A stretch of 38,245 bases of DNA from Erysipelotrichaceae bacterium (GTDB taxonomy: Bacteria; Bacillota_I; Bacilli_A; RFN20; CAG-631), in contig JALEMY010000142.1 in NCBI GenBank assembly GCA_022767485.1, positions 1 through 38,245 on the forward strand, given 5' to 3'. Below are positions 27,678-38,245 of this stretch, piece after piece. The position numbers and the translations under genes are program-made. Each line of letters starts with the position of its first letter. Within the stretch, counting starts at the first letter, position 1. The notes beneath the pieces were generated by a model. It made no database searches. It worked only from the letters and a program-made list of their open reading frames with translations, and was not told the DNA's origin.

Positions 27678-28604
27678 TTACTTCACATCCTTTTGCTGAT
27701 ACTGCGATGAAATATTTTTTAACTTAATGAATAAATGGTTTATCCCGCTTTTAGTAATACTTTTTTTTGTAATTTCATTATATTTTTCTGCAAGTTCTCT
27801 TAATGAATCTTCAGGATTACTCAATCTTAAATTTGCTAATATACGCAAGTCATCATCAAGAGTTCTTAAGTCAACATATTTTTGTAATAACTTTATATCG
27901 TTAATTTGTTGATTTGCTGCCATATTTGTACGTATTGCATTAGCAATATCGCAATTAGCTATTCTATTATCACTATTATAGAAATCTCTTGAAATACGAT
28001 AATCTTCAAAATCAAGATAACTCTTAGCAGCTCCCATCGCTACTAATAAATCTGCAATTTCTTGGGCTTTTTTGACATAAACAACATATTGATTTCTTCT
28101 TTTTATCATCTTTGCTGAGTAATTCATTTTCTCTAAAATTCTAAGAATTTCTTTTGCAAAAGATTCATCCCATGAAGTAAATTCTAGATGATAATTAGTT
28201 TTCTTAGGTGTATTTACAGATCCGCCCGCTAAAAAACATCCCGATAAAAAAGCTTTCATTCTTTTTTCACTTCGAACGATATTTTTAAGAATATTTAGTT
28301 GCAAGATATCTAAATCATCCAATATTTCATTAACTTTTTTATTAATTAATATACAATAAACATTATTTTTTTTTAATTTCATACTTCTATAAATGGAAGT
28401 AGTTGGCTTTATATTATACAATGTATAAATGTTTTTATAAACCATTTGGGCAATCTTTGCATTTTCTGTTTTAAAACTGACCGATTTTTTGCCATTTGAT
28501 ATAAAAATGTTACCAGAAGTTTTTAAAATAGCTGATAATTGATCTTTTTCATATTCACATACAGTTAAAGCAATTTCATCTTTAACTAACGATGCAAAAG
28601 ACAT
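27678..28604 (-). CDS. whiA: Sporulation/division regulator WhiA
   Basis: MSFASLVKDEIAL N-terminus, FLSGCFLAGGSVNTPKKTNYHLEF (LAGLIDADG-like), C-terminal HTH LRLSNPEDSLRELAEKYNE..KSGINHLFIKL. Confidence 0.95.
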   Translation of the reverse strand: MSFASLVKDEIALTVCEYEKDQLSAILKTSGNIFISNGKKSVSFKTENAKIAQMVYKNIYTLYNIKPTTSIYRSMKLKKNNVYCILINKKVNEILDDLDILQLNILKNIVRSEKRMKAFLSGCFLAGGSVNTPKKTNYHLEFTSWDESFAKEILRILEKMNYSAKMIKRRNQYVVYVKKAQEIADLLVAMGAAKSYLDFEDYRISRDFYNSDNRIANCDIANAIRTNMAANQQINDIKLLQKYVDLRTLDDDLRILANLRLSNPEDSLRELAEKYNEITKKSITKSGINHLFIKLKNISSQYQQKDVK

Positions 28605-28609
28605 AATTA

Positions 28610-29509
28610 TTAGCCTCCTTTTTTTTCATTTGCTATGTTTTGAGAAGCAATAGCCCCGTCTGAACACGCAGTTACTACTTGTCTTAATTGTTTATCAATG
28701 ACATCTCCTATGCCATAAATACCTTTTATTTTGCTTTGATAATTTTGGTCCACTTTCATATATCCATTGCTTGAAAATATATCAAACTCCTTTAAAAAAC
28801 TATTTGAAGGAAGAGAGCCAATTAAAGGAAATAATCCAGAAATAGATAGCACTTCTTTATTTACTCCATTGCTTATTTCAATTTCTGATAAATATTCATC
28901 ACCTATTAATTTTGTCACTTTATAATCGTAATAAATTGTAATATTTGGATTATTAACTATATTTTCATCTTCAATTTTAATAGATGAAAGCAAATAAACG
29001 TGTGAAGCAAAAGATGCTAAATAATTGCATTCATGCAATGATTTTTCTTGATTGATAACAATAGCTATTTTTTTATTTGAATATAACTTACCATCACATA
29101 CAGCACAATATGAGACACCTTTGCCGATATATTTTTTTTCATAAGCCACTTTTAATGAGGCATATGTTGTGCCTGTGGCAACAATAACATTTTTACCAAT
29201 GAATTGATTAGTAGTTGTTTTCACAACAAAAGCATTAGTAATTTGTTGAATTTCTTCCACTTCAGAAAAATCCATCATCACATTTAAATTGCTTACTTGT
29301 TCATACATTATGTATGCAAGTTTTGCCCCATCTTCACCATTGAACCCTGGATAATTATGTAAATGGGCAATATTTAACAATTGCCCACCAGGTGTATTTT
29401 TTTCAATGACTAATGTGTTTAAATTAGCTCTTTTAGCATAAAGAGCAGCACTTAATCCTGCAGGTCCTGCGCCAATTATGATTACATCATAAATTTCACT
29501 TGCTTGCAT
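28610..29509 (-). CDS. Thioredoxin reductase-like flavoprotein with degenerate NADPH-binding motifs
   Basis: FAD motif VIIIGAGPAGLSAALYAKRA, GVSYCAVCDG redox CxxC, GIYGIGDV; GGGxSA and HRRxxxR motifs absent. Confidence 0.88.
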   Translation of the reverse strand: MQASEIYDVIIIGAGPAGLSAALYAKRANLNTLVIEKNTPGGQLLNIAHLHNYPGFNGEDGAKLAYIMYEQVSNLNVMMDFSEVEEIQQITNAFVVKTTTNQFIGKNVIVATGTTYASLKVAYEKKYIGKGVSYCAVCDGKLYSNKKIAIVINQEKSLHECNYLASFASHVYLLSSIKIEDENIVNNPNITIYYDYKVTKLIGDEYLSEIEISNGVNKEVLSISGLFPLIGSLPSNSFLKEFDIFSSNGYMKVDQNYQSKIKGIYGIGDVIDKQLRQVVTACSDGAIASQNIANEKKGG

Positions 29510-30554
29510 TATTATTTTCCTTTGCCTTTCTTTCTCTAATTTGTGCTTTTTTAGCTGCTATTTTTTCTTGAAGAATTCTATCATGTTCTTCTTTTTCTTT
29601 TCTTTCTTTTTCTTCCTCTTTTTCATTTATATAAATTTTTTCATATGGAACTTTTCTAAAATAAATAGCTGCAAAAACAAATACTGCAACACCGATAATA
29701 ATATAAATGATAGACATTAAAATTGAAGTTCTTACATTACCTTGTTGCATAATAAATTGTGATTCTCTTAATGGCTCTAATAACAAACGGACCGTACCAT
29801 ACCAAATAAAATACAATGCCCCTACTTGAAAAGGTTTTCTAAATTTCTTCCAAAATCTCCATAATACATAGCCAATTAAGACATATCCTACAACATTGAT
29901 TATCGATTCGATATAAAATAAAGGTAAATGAACATTTTGTGCGCCAACTTGTGAAGCACTTCCAGTACCTGTACAATAATCGATAATAAATTTTGGAATC
30001 CACCAACTAATACTACTACGATCAACTACAATACCATATACTTCTCCATTAAAAAAATTACCCCATCTTCCTAAAATTTGTCCAATTAAAACTGAAGGAA
30101 TAATCAAGTCAAAATGAAGGCCTAAAGGATATCTCCTTTTGATAAAAATGAAATAAATAAAGCCCCAAATAACACCAAATAGTACTCCTCCTTGAACAGC
30201 AAGGCCTGATAAACTAAATGTACCTGTCGCAGAATTATAACCTAAAACAGATAAAAAATCTGGAAATTCATCAATATTGCTAACTACATACCATAATCTT
30301 GTTCCAACTAAAGCAATAGGAATAACTGAAAAGAAGAAATTGTCATAATAATCAGCTGGCAATCCTTTTCTTTTAAGTTCATGTCTACAACGAACTAAAC
30401 ATAAAACCATTCCAGTTAATATGAAAACCGCATACCAAGCGATTTCAATTTTCCCTAATCTAAAAAAGATATTAAAATCAGAACTTTCCCTAGTATTTAA
30501 CCAAGGCCAAAATCCATTTTTACTCGAAAGCATTATCATATTTAAAAATAGCAT
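29496..30554 (-). CDS. lgt: Prolipoprotein diacylglyceryl transferase
   Basis: GQILGRWGNFFNGEVYG signature, Lgt TM topology, LLLEPLRESQFI; basic C-terminal tail. Confidence 0.95.
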   Translation of the reverse strand: MLFLNMIMLSSKNGFWPWLNTRESSDFNIFFRLGKIEIAWYAVFILTGMVLCLVRCRHELKRKGLPADYYDNFFFSVIPIALVGTRLWYVVSNIDEFPDFLSVLGYNSATGTFSLSGLAVQGGVLFGVIWGFIYFIFIKRRYPLGLHFDLIIPSVLIGQILGRWGNFFNGEVYGIVVDRSSISWWIPKFIIDYCTGTGSASQVGAQNVHLPLFYIESIINVVGYVLIGYVLWRFWKKFRKPFQVGALYFIWYGTVRLLLEPLRESQFIMQQGNVRTSILMSIIYIIIGVAVFVFAAIYFRKVPYEKIYINEKEEEKERKEKEEHDRILQEKIAAKKAQIRERKAKENNNASK

Positions 30555-30623
30555 TTAAATCACTTCCATTCTTTTAAATATTTTAGCACAAATTAATGTT
30601 TTTTAAAACATTAAAAAACGAAA

Positions 30624-30661
30624 TATAAAAAAACACTTTAGTTAACAAATCTAAAGTGTTT
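30624..30661 (-). terminator. Terminator overlapping the uvrA stop codon
   Basis: AAACACTTTAG-TTAACAAAT-CTAAAGTGTTT hairpin plus T-tract on the minus strand. Confidence 0.88.
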
Positions 30662-33488
30662 AATTATCCAATACTTTCTTTAAGTATTGTCCTGTGTAAC
30701 TTTGTTTAATTTGACTTAACTCTTCTGGCGTTCCAACCCCTACTATACATCCTCCAGCATCGCCACCATTTGGTCCTAAATCAATGATATAATCGGAAAC
30801 TTTAATCATATCAAGATTATGTTCAATCATAATAACACTATCGCCATTGTCAACGATACGGTTTATAACATCTATTAGTTTTCTAACATCATCGGTATGT
30901 AATCCCGTTGTTGGTTCATCCAAAATAAAAAGTGTTTTCCCCGTTGCTTTCTTTTGAAGTTCGTAAGCTAATTTTACTCTTTGTGCCTCCCCTCCTGATA
31001 AAGTTAAAGCGTTTTGACCTACTTTAACATATCCAAGTCCCACATCAATTAAAGTTTTTAATCTATTAGCTATTTTATAGTGATTATTAAAGAAAGCGTA
31101 AGCCTCTTCAATTGTCATTTCAAGGACATCATAAATGCTTTTTCCTTTATATTTTACTTTTAATGTATCTTCGTTATATCTTTTGCCATTACATAATTCA
31201 CATGGAACATAAACATCTGGTAAAAAATGCATTGGAACACGGATAACTCCATCCCCTTCACACTTTTCACATCTGCCTCCTTTAACATTAAACGAAAATC
31301 TTCCTTTATCATAACCGCGCTCTTTGGCCTCGATAGTTTGAGCAAAAACATCACGAATAAAATCAAAAACTCCCGTATATGTTGCCGGGTTGCTTCTTGG
31401 AGATCTACCGATTGGCTCTTGAGTAACATTAATTATTTTATCGATATTTTCAATGCCTTTAATCTCTTGACATTTTCCATATTTCATTTTGCTTTTCTTA
31501 TATATCACTTTATAAATACCTTTATATAGTGTCTCATTAATCAATGTTGATTTACCACTACCTGAAACCCCACTTATTATTGTAAATGTATTTAAAGGAA
31601 TCTTGACATCGATATTTTTTAAATTGTTTTCACTTGCATTGATCACTTCAATAAATTTGCCATTTCCTTTTCTTCGCTTATTAGGTATTGCTATTTTCTT
31701 TCTTTTTGACAAATACGCAGCTGTAATGGAATTCTCACATTTCATAACTTCACTTGGTGTACCACAAGCAACAACATTACCACCATGAATTCCTGCTCCA
31801 GGTCCAATATCAACAAGATAATCGGCATTTCTCATTGTATCTTCATCGTGTTCTACAACTATTAATGTATTTCCTAAATCTCTCATTTTTTTCATTGTTT
31901 CTATTAGTCGATCATTATCTTTTTGATGCAAACCAATAGATGGTTCATCAAGAACGTACAACACTCCTGTTAATTTACTTCCAATTTGTGTCGCAAGACG
32001 AATTCTTTGTGCTTCCCCACCAGATAAAGTTGATGCCATTCTTGAAAGAGTTAAATAATCTAACCCAACATTAATTAAAAATTGCAATCTATTTTTTATT
32101 TCCTCAACAAGTAATTTCGCTATTTCTTTTTGTTGACTAGTTAAAACCATATTATTAATAAAATCATAGATTTTAACTATTTGCATATTTGTTAATTGTG
32201 CTATATTCAAATTATTAATTTTTACAGACAATGCTTTTTCGTTTAGCCTATTTCCATTACATGTTGTACATGTTGTTTCCATCATAAAAGAAAAATACCA
32301 GTCTCTAAGCATTGAAGATTGCGTTTCAATAAAAAGTCTTTCAATTCTTCTTTTTGGCCCTTCAATATAGCCATTTTTATTATTCATATTTCCACTTCTT
32401 GATGTTAGTGTATATTTTAGTGGAATATCTGAACCATATAAAGCAATTTGTTTTTCATAATCGCTTAAATCCTTAAAAGGCTTATTCATATCTATGTTAT
32501 AATATTTGCATAAATATTCAAATTCTTGCCATTCTAAATTTTCACTACCAACGATATGTTTAAAGTAACTAATAGCACCTTGGTTAATTGAAAGTTCGTC
32601 ATTTTCTACTAAGACATTTGGATCAACTTCCATCTTTATTCCAAGACCTTTACAATCATTACATGCACCTTGAGGTGCATTAAAAGAAAATAATCTCGTA
32701 TCTATTTTTTCAATGCTAAAGCCACATTCTTTACAAGCATAATTTGTGGAAAAAGATACCCTGTTATCATTAATTAATACTTCAATTATTCCATTTGAAT
32801 ACTTACAAGCAAGTTCTAAAGCCTCAACAATTCTATCGTTATTTTCACTATTTAATACTAATCTATCGATTACAAGAAAAATAGTATGTTTTTTATTCTT
32901 ATCTAAACCTTCTTCAACGTAATCTTCAATCAATGACATTTGCCCATCTATTTCAGCTCTAATAAATCCATTTTTAAGCATTTTAGATAATAAGTCCTTA
33001 TGTGATCCTTTCTTTTCATAAACTATTGGACTCATAATGACCATTTTACTTTTATCTTCATACTCATATAATTTATTCTTAATTTCGCTTATCGTTAAGC
33101 CAACAATTGGAATATTGTGTGTAGGGCAATATGGTATTCCTATTCTTGCATATAATAAACGAAGGTAATCATATATTTCTGTCACAGTTCCAACAGTTGA
33201 TCTAGGATTATGACTAGTAGTTTTTTGATCTATTGAAATAGATGGAGATAAACCTTCAATTGAATCAACATCTGGTTTTTTTACTCCACCTAAAAACTGT
33301 CTTGCATATGGGGATAATGATTCGACGTAACGTCTTTGTCCTTCAGCAAAAATAGTATCAAATGCTAATGATGTTTTTCCACTTCCTGATAAGCCTGTCA
33401 TTACTATTAAAGAATTTCTTGGTAATTCTAAGTTAATGTTCTTTAAGTTATTTTCTCTTGCTCCTCTAATAACAATTTTATCGTTCAT
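30660..33488 (-). CDS. uvrA: Excinuclease ABC subunit A
   Basis: Two ABC cassettes: GLSGSGKTSLAFDTIFAEGQRRYVESLSPYARQFL and GVSGSGKSTLINETLY; zinc CxxC motifs; LSGGEAQRIRLA / LSGGEAQRVKLA; start refined from GTG 33497 to ATG 33488. Confidence 0.98.
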   Translation of the reverse strand: MNDKIVIRGARENNLKNINLELPRNSLIVMTGLSGSGKTSLAFDTIFAEGQRRYVESLSPYARQFLGGVKKPDVDSIEGLSPSISIDQKTTSHNPRSTVGTVTEIYDYLRLLYARIGIPYCPTHNIPIVGLTISEIKNKLYEYEDKSKMVIMSPIVYEKKGSHKDLLSKMLKNGFIRAEIDGQMSLIEDYVEEGLDKNKKHTIFLVIDRLVLNSENNDRIVEALELACKYSNGIIEVLINDNRVSFSTNYACKECGFSIEKIDTRLFSFNAPQGACNDCKGLGIKMEVDPNVLVENDELSINQGAISYFKHIVGSENLEWQEFEYLCKYYNIDMNKPFKDLSDYEKQIALYGSDIPLKYTLTSRSGNMNNKNGYIEGPKRRIERLFIETQSSMLRDWYFSFMMETTCTTCNGNRLNEKALSVKINNLNIAQLTNMQIVKIYDFINNMVLTSQQKEIAKLLVEEIKNRLQFLINVGLDYLTLSRMASTLSGGEAQRIRLATQIGSKLTGVLYVLDEPSIGLHQKDNDRLIETMKKMRDLGNTLIVVEHDEDTMRNADYLVDIGPGAGIHGGNVVACGTPSEVMKCENSITAAYLSKRKKIAIPNKRRKGNGKFIEVINASENNLKNIDVKIPLNTFTIISGVSGSGKSTLINETLYKGIYKVIYKKSKMKYGKCQEIKGIENIDKIINVTQEPIGRSPRSNPATYTGVFDFIRDVFAQTIEAKERGYDKGRFSFNVKGGRCEKCEGDGVIRVPMHFLPDVYVPCELCNGKRYNEDTLKVKYKGKSIYDVLEMTIEEAYAFFNNHYKIANRLKTLIDVGLGYVKVGQNALTLSGGEAQRVKLAYELQKKATGKTLFILDEPTTGLHTDDVRKLIDVINRIVDNGDSVIMIEHNLDMIKVSDYIIDLGPNGGDAGGCIVGVGTPEELSQIKQSYTGQYLKKVLDN

Positions 33489-33531
33489 TTTATCCACATC
33501 CTTTTTTTGCCTATGTTATTATAACAAAATT

Positions 33532-33565
33532 AAAAAAAACTTACCATATTTCTATAGTAAGTTTT
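33532..33565 (-). terminator. Terminator after tuf (end of str operon)
   Basis: AAAACTTAC...GTAAGTTTT hairpin with TTTTTTTT on the minus strand. Confidence 0.82.
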
Positions 33566-33582
33566 CTCTCATTTATTTGTTA

Positions 33583-34767
33583 TTATTCAATGATATCTAC
33601 AACGTTACCAGCACCGATTGTATGGCCACCTTCACGAATTGAGAATTTAGTTCCCTTTTCAATTGCAACTGGGTGGATTAATTCAACTGTAAATGTAACG
33701 TTATCACCTGGCATAACCATAGCTACATCATCAGGTAATTCGATAACACCAGTTACGTCAGTAGTTCTGAAGTAGAATTGAGGACGATAATTCTTAACGA
33801 ATGGTTTGTGACGTCCGCCTTCTTCTTTAGTTAAGATATAACTTGTAGCAGTGAATTTGAAGTGAGGGTGAACTGATCCTGGTTTTGCAAGAACTTGTCC
33901 ACGGATAACTTGATCTCTGTTAATACCACGAAGTAATGCACCAACGTTATCTCCAGCTTCAGCGAAGTCTAGAAGTTTACGGAACATTTCAAGACCTGTA
34001 ACAACAGATTTTTGAGTTTCTCTAATACCAACGATTTCAACTGCTTCGTTTAATGCGATTCTTCCACGTTCAACACGACCAGTAACAACAGTACCACGGC
34101 CAGAAATTGTCATAACGTCTTCAACAGGCATTAAGAATGGTTTTTCTGTATCATGAACTGGAGTTGGAATGTATGAATCAACAGCATCCATTAATTCATT
34201 AATTGCTGCTTCGTATTTTGGATCTCCTTCAAGAGCTTTTAATGCTGAACCACGAATAACTGGAGCGTCATCGCCTGGGAATCCATATTCATTTAATAAA
34301 TCACGAACTTCCATTTCTACTAAATCAAGTAATTCTGGATCATCAACCATATCACATTTGTTTAAGAAAACAACGATATGTGGAACACCAACTTGACGTG
34401 CAAGTAAGATATGTTCACGAGTTTGTGGCATTGGTCCATCAGTAGCTGCAACAACAAGGATAGCACCATCCATTTGAGCTGCACCAGTAATCATGTTCTT
34501 TACATAGTCAGCGTGTCCTGGACAGTCAACGTGTGCATAGTGTCTTGCTTCAGTTTGGTATTCAACGTGTGCAGTGTTAATAGTAATACCTCTTGCTTTT
34601 TCTTCTGGTGCCTTATCAATTTCATCATACTTAGTGAAAGTTGCACCACCTTTTTCTGCTAATACTTTAGTGATAGCTGCAGTAAGTGTAGTTTTACCAT
34701 GGTCAACGTGGCCAATAGTACCAATATTAACGTGTGGCTTACTTCTATCAAATTTTGCTTTTGCCAT
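33583..34767 (-). CDS. tuf: Elongation factor Tu
   Basis: [58 protein letters not shown]. Confidence 0.99.
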   Translation of the reverse strand: MAKAKFDRSKPHVNIGTIGHVDHGKTTLTAAITKVLAEKGGATFTKYDEIDKAPEEKARGITINTAHVEYQTEARHYAHVDCPGHADYVKNMITGAAQMDGAILVVAATDGPMPQTREHILLARQVGVPHIVVFLNKCDMVDDPELLDLVEMEVRDLLNEYGFPGDDAPVIRGSALKALEGDPKYEAAINELMDAVDSYIPTPVHDTEKPFLMPVEDVMTISGRGTVVTGRVERGRIALNEAVEIVGIRETQKSVVTGLEMFRKLLDFAEAGDNVGALLRGINRDQVIRGQVLAKPGSVHPHFKFTATSYILTKEEGGRHKPFVKNYRPQFYFRTTDVTGVIELPDDVAMVMPGDNVTFTVELIHPVAIEKGTKFSIREGGHTIGAGNVVDIIE

Positions 34768-34854
34768 TTTTTTTCCTCCAATTTTTTACTATAGTATTAT
34801 TTTATTATGTTTTATATTTTAAATCAATAATAATTGATTCAAAAACCATTTTTT

Positions 34855-36927
34855 TTAATTCTTTGCTTCCATTTTCTTCGTAATTGATTCTGGCACTACC
34901 TCATAGTGTGAAAATTGCATAGTAAATGTTCCTCTACCAGCAGTGATAGAACGAAGATTGTTAGCATATCCAAACATACCAGATAATGGAACGAAGGCTT
35001 TGATTATATGTGCATTACCTTTTGTTTCCATTCCATCAATCTTTCCTCTTTTTGCAGAAATGTTACCCATTACATCACCCATATATTCCATTGGAACTGT
35101 TACTTCAAGACTCATAATAGGTTCTAGTAATACTGGCTTACATTTTACTGCAGCTTGACGTAGTGACATTGATGCTGCAATTTTAAATGCAGTCTCTGAT
35201 GAATCGACTTCATGATAAGAGCCATCAAATAATGTGGCTTTAATATCGATTACTTGATATCCAAATCTTAATCCACCTTGCAAAGCATCAATCAATCCAT
35301 CTCTTACAGGTTTAATATATTCGCTTGGAACACTTCCACCAACTGTGCCATCTACGAATTCAAATCCTTTATCAGGGTTTGGCTCAAATCTAATCCATAC
35401 ATGACCATATTGACCTTTACCACCGCTTTGTCTAACGAATTTTCCTTCACATTCTGCTTCTTGTGTGATTGTTTCACGATATGATACTTGTGGTTCACCA
35501 ACGTTTGCAACTACTTTAAATTCTCTACGAAGTCTATCTACAATAATATCAAGATGTAATTCTCCCATACCTGAAATAATTGTTTGACCTGTTTCAACGT
35601 TTGTATAAGCTTTAAATGTAGGATCTTCTTCTGCAAGTTTTCCTAAAGCAGTTTGAAGTTTTTCTTGATCGTTTTTAGAAGCTGGTTCAATAGCTTGAGA
35701 AACAACTGGTTCTGGGAAAACTAATGATTCAAGAATTACAGGATGATCTTCTGTTGTTAATGTATCTCCTGTTCCTGTATCTTTTAAACCAATTATTGCA
35801 GCAATATCACCTGCATAAACTTCATTAATTTCACGTCTTGAATTAGCATGCATTAATAAGATTCTAGAAATTCTTTCTTTCTTTTCTTTAGTAGAATTAT
35901 AAACATATGATCCTGAAGTTAATCTACCAGAATATACACGAATAAAAGTCAACTTTCCAACATATGGATCTGTCATAACTTTAAAGGCTAAGGCAGTAAA
36001 TGGAGCATCATCTGAAGACTCTACTTCACATTCTACACCATTTAATGTTCCTTTTGCTTGAATTGTATCAATAGGGCTTGGTAAATAGTCAATTACTCCA
36101 TCTAGCAATAATTGAATTCCCTTATTCTTATATGATGCACCAGCAAATACTGGGAAAAATTCACCAGTTAAAACACCTTTACGAATTGCTTTTTTAATTT
36201 CATCAACACTGATGCTTTCGCCAGTTGGATCTTCCATATATTTTTCAAAGAATTCATCATCATATTGAGAAATAGCTTCGAATAATTTCCCTCTTAATTC
36301 TTCAATTTTTTCTTCATATCCGTCTAAAACATGGTCGATAACACTAATATCTAAGCCTTTATCATCATTGTAAATATATGTTTTCTTTTCAATGATATCG
36401 ATAATTCCTTTAAAAGAACTTTCTTGTCCAACAGGATATTGAACAGCATATCCGTTTGCAGCAAGTCTACTATGTAATGTTTCAATACACATTTCAAAGT
36501 CTGCTCCGATGGCATCAAGTTTGTTAACAAAGACGATTCTAGGTACATTGTATTTTGAGCCTTGTCTCCAAACTGTTTCTGTTTGTGCTTCAACACCATT
36601 TTTTCCATCTAGAACTGTTACAGCTCCATCTAGAACTCTTAATGATCTTTCTACTTCTACTGTAAAGTCTACGTGTCCTGGAGTATCGATAATATTTAAT
36701 CGGTATCCTTTCCAATGAGCAGTTGTAGCTGCAGATGTGATAGTAATACCTCTTTCACGTTCTTGTTCCATCCAGTCCATAACTGATGTTCCATCATGAG
36801 TTTCACCAATTTTATGACTTACACCTGTATAGAACAATATTCTTTCTGTAGTTGTAGTTTTTCCAGCATCAATATGTGCCATAATACCGATGTTTCTAAC
36901 TTTTTCTAAATTATATTCGCGTCCCAT
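34855..36927 (-). CDS. fusA: Elongation factor G
   Basis: [58 protein letters not shown]. Confidence 0.99.
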   Translation of the reverse strand: MGREYNLEKVRNIGIMAHIDAGKTTTTERILFYTGVSHKIGETHDGTSVMDWMEQERERGITITSAATTAHWKGYRLNIIDTPGHVDFTVEVERSLRVLDGAVTVLDGKNGVEAQTETVWRQGSKYNVPRIVFVNKLDAIGADFEMCIETLHSRLAANGYAVQYPVGQESSFKGIIDIIEKKTYIYNDDKGLDISVIDHVLDGYEEKIEELRGKLFEAISQYDDEFFEKYMEDPTGESISVDEIKKAIRKGVLTGEFFPVFAGASYKNKGIQLLLDGVIDYLPSPIDTIQAKGTLNGVECEVESSDDAPFTALAFKVMTDPYVGKLTFIRVYSGRLTSGSYVYNSTKEKKERISRILLMHANSRREINEVYAGDIAAIIGLKDTGTGDTLTTEDHPVILESLVFPEPVVSQAIEPASKNDQEKLQTALGKLAEEDPTFKAYTNVETGQTIISGMGELHLDIIVDRLRREFKVVANVGEPQVSYRETITQEAECEGKFVRQSGGKGQYGHVWIRFEPNPDKGFEFVDGTVGGSVPSEYIKPVRDGLIDALQGGLRFGYQVIDIKATLFDGSYHEVDSSETAFKIAASMSLRQAAVKCKPVLLEPIMSLEVTVPMEYMGDVMGNISAKRGKIDGMETKGNAHIIKAFVPLSGMFGYANNLRSITAGRGTFTMQFSHYEVVPESITKKMEAKN

Positions 36928-36959
36928 AATTATTTTTTATTTTCCATTTATTTATAAAA

Positions 36960-37430
36960 TTACCAACGGAAGTGAGCAAATGCTTTGTTTGCTTCTGCCA
37001 TCTTGTGAGTATCGTCTCTTTTCTTAACAGATGCACCTACACCATTTGCAGCATCAATAATTTCAGCAGCTAAACGTTCTTCCATTGTTTTTTCACCACG
37101 GTTTCTAGAATAGTTTACTAACCATCTTAAACCTAAAGTGATTTTTCTTTCTTTAGATACTTCTACTGGAACTTGATAGTTTTGTCCACCGATACGACGA
37201 ACTTTTAATTCAACAACTGGAGTGATATTTGACAAAGCTTTTCCAAATACATCTAAAGCTGCTTCACCAGTTTTCTTTTCTACGATTGCGAATGCACCAT
37301 ATAAAATAGTTTGTGCAGTGCTCTTTTTACCATCAAGCATAATTTTGTTAACTAGTTTTGTAACTAATTTTGAATTGTACACTGGATCAGGTAGTACATC
37401 TCTTTTTGCAATATTTCCTCTACGTGACAT
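36960..37430 (-). CDS. rpsG: 30S ribosomal protein S7
   Basis: [40 protein letters not shown]. Confidence 0.99.
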   Translation of the reverse strand: MSRRGNIAKRDVLPDPVYNSKLVTKLVNKIMLDGKKSTAQTILYGAFAIVEKKTGEAALDVFGKALSNITPVVELKVRRIGGQNYQVPVEVSKERKITLGLRWLVNYSRNRGEKTMEERLAAEIIDAANGVGASVKKRDDTHKMAEANKAFAHFRW

Positions 37431-37452
37431 TTTGATTTCCTCCCTTTCCTAA

Positions 37453-37869
37453 TTACTTAGCCTTAGGTCTTTTTGTTCCATATAAAGAACGACCTTGCTT
37501 TCTATCTTTAACACCAGCACAGTCTCTAGTACCACGAATAATGTGATAACGTACACCTGGTAAGTCTTTTACACGGCCACCACGAATCATAACAACTGAG
37601 TGTTCTTGTAAGTTGTGTCCTTCGCCACCGATGTATGCTGTAACTTCAAATCCATTTGACAATCTAACACGGGCATATTTTCTATTAGCTGAGTTAGGTT
37701 TCTTAGGGTTCATGATACTAACACGTGTACAAACACCTTTCTTTTGAGGTGAATTTACTTTAATTTCTTTCTTTAATAAAAGATTTCTTCCTTTACCTAA
37801 TGCAGGGGCTTTTGATTTAACAACGCCCTTTTCTCTTCCTTGTCTAACAAGTTGATTAATTGTTGGCAT
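37453..37869 (-). CDS. rpsL: 30S ribosomal protein S12
   Basis: [12 protein letters not shown]...[77 protein letters not shown] (approximate). Confidence 0.99.
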   Translation of the reverse strand: MPTINQLVRQGREKGVVKSKAPALGKGRNLLLKKEIKVNSPQKKGVCTRVSIMNPKKPNSANRKYARVRLSNGFEVTAYIGGEGHNLQEHSVVMIRGGRVKDLPGVRYHIIRGTRDCAGVKDRKQGRSLYGTKRPKAK

Positions 37870-37895
37870 AATTAATTTCTCCTTTCACACAATAC

Positions 37896-37940
37896 CAGGC
37901 GTACCGGCCTGACATCATAAAACTAGACCTATTTAGGCCT
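37896..37940 (-). ncRNA. Structured 5' leader of the str operon (two short GC-rich hairpins)
   Basis: RNA AGGCCUA-AA-UAGGUCU (37925-37940) and CAGGC-CGGUAC-GCCUG (37896-37911) between promoter and rpsL RBS. Confidence 0.55.
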
Positions 37941-37954
37941 ACATATGCTTTATT

Positions 37955-37983
37955 ATTATATAATAACAATAAAAAGATGTCAA
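37955..37983 (-). promoter_or_regulatory. str operon promoter
   Basis: TTGACA (37978-37983), 17-bp spacer, TATAAT (37955-37960): consensus sigma-A promoter. Confidence 0.92.
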
Positions 37984-38140
37984 TAATTATTATTTTTTTA
38001 TTTAAAAATTTTAATTTAAAGTAAAACAAAAAACATAATTCCACTCACAATAATTTCAAAATACACTTGTAAGAGTAATTTTTTCTGACTTGTTAATTAA
38101 AAAAGTATACGTCAAAATTTAACACGTATGATAAAAAGAA

Positions 38141-38193
38141 AAAGATAATCAGAAATTATAGTTAAAAACTGTAATTATTCTAATTATCTTTTT
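38141..38193. terminator. Probable bidirectional terminator upstream of the str operon
   Basis: AAAGATAAT...TTATAGT-TAAAA-ACTGTAATTATTCTAATTATCTTT inverted repeat with T-rich tracts on both sides. Confidence 0.65.
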
Positions 38194-38245
38194 TATAATT
38201 CCGCCATTTTCCGCCAGGGAGATTTCAACTCGCACCTATTTAATT

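Noticed and set aside
37856-38044. 62-aa minus ORF MELCFLFYFKLKFLNKK...
   Set aside because: It spans the str promoter and leader hairpins and overlaps the rpsL start; composition looks random AT-rich

Overview
This is an AT-rich, low-GC Firmicutes/Mollicutes-like chromosomal segment. TGA acts as a normal stop, so it uses code 11. About 30 genes lie almost all on the minus strand; the one convincing plus-strand gene is 17092..17772. Read in the minus-strand (transcription) direction, the content is: the str operon (rpsL-rpsG-fusA-tuf); uvrA-lgt-trxB-like-whiA-S41 protease-uvrB; a CaCA-family cation antiporter; a large OB-fold-rich lipoprotein; secG-rnr-smpB; a DJ-1 protein, a zinc-ribbon membrane protein and a phosphodiesterase; thrS-trmB; an untracked 49-aa ORF; hrcA-grpE-dnaK-dnaJ; an ftsK/spoIIIE translocase; acpS; and thyA-folA-plsC-pdp. 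This is mainly core housekeeping. I see no phage, IS element, CRISPR array or defence island. The most interesting content is regulatory or missed by the ORF track: (i) a clear yybP-ykoY (Mn2+) riboswitch with an overlapping terminator, upstream of the CaCA antiporter; (ii) two CIRCE operators bracketing the hrcA promoter; (iii) a T-box leader on a threonyl-tRNA synthetase that lacks the TGS domain; (iv) a thioredoxin-reductase homolog whose NADPH-binding motifs are eroded; (v) three promoters whose -35 box contains the TGA stop codon of the preceding gene; (vi) a 49-aa ORF with its own promoter, RBS and terminator; (vii) an 11-bp-arm palindrome over the thyA promoter; and (viii) a two-hairpin leader on the str operon. 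All calls are by eye, with no database search.
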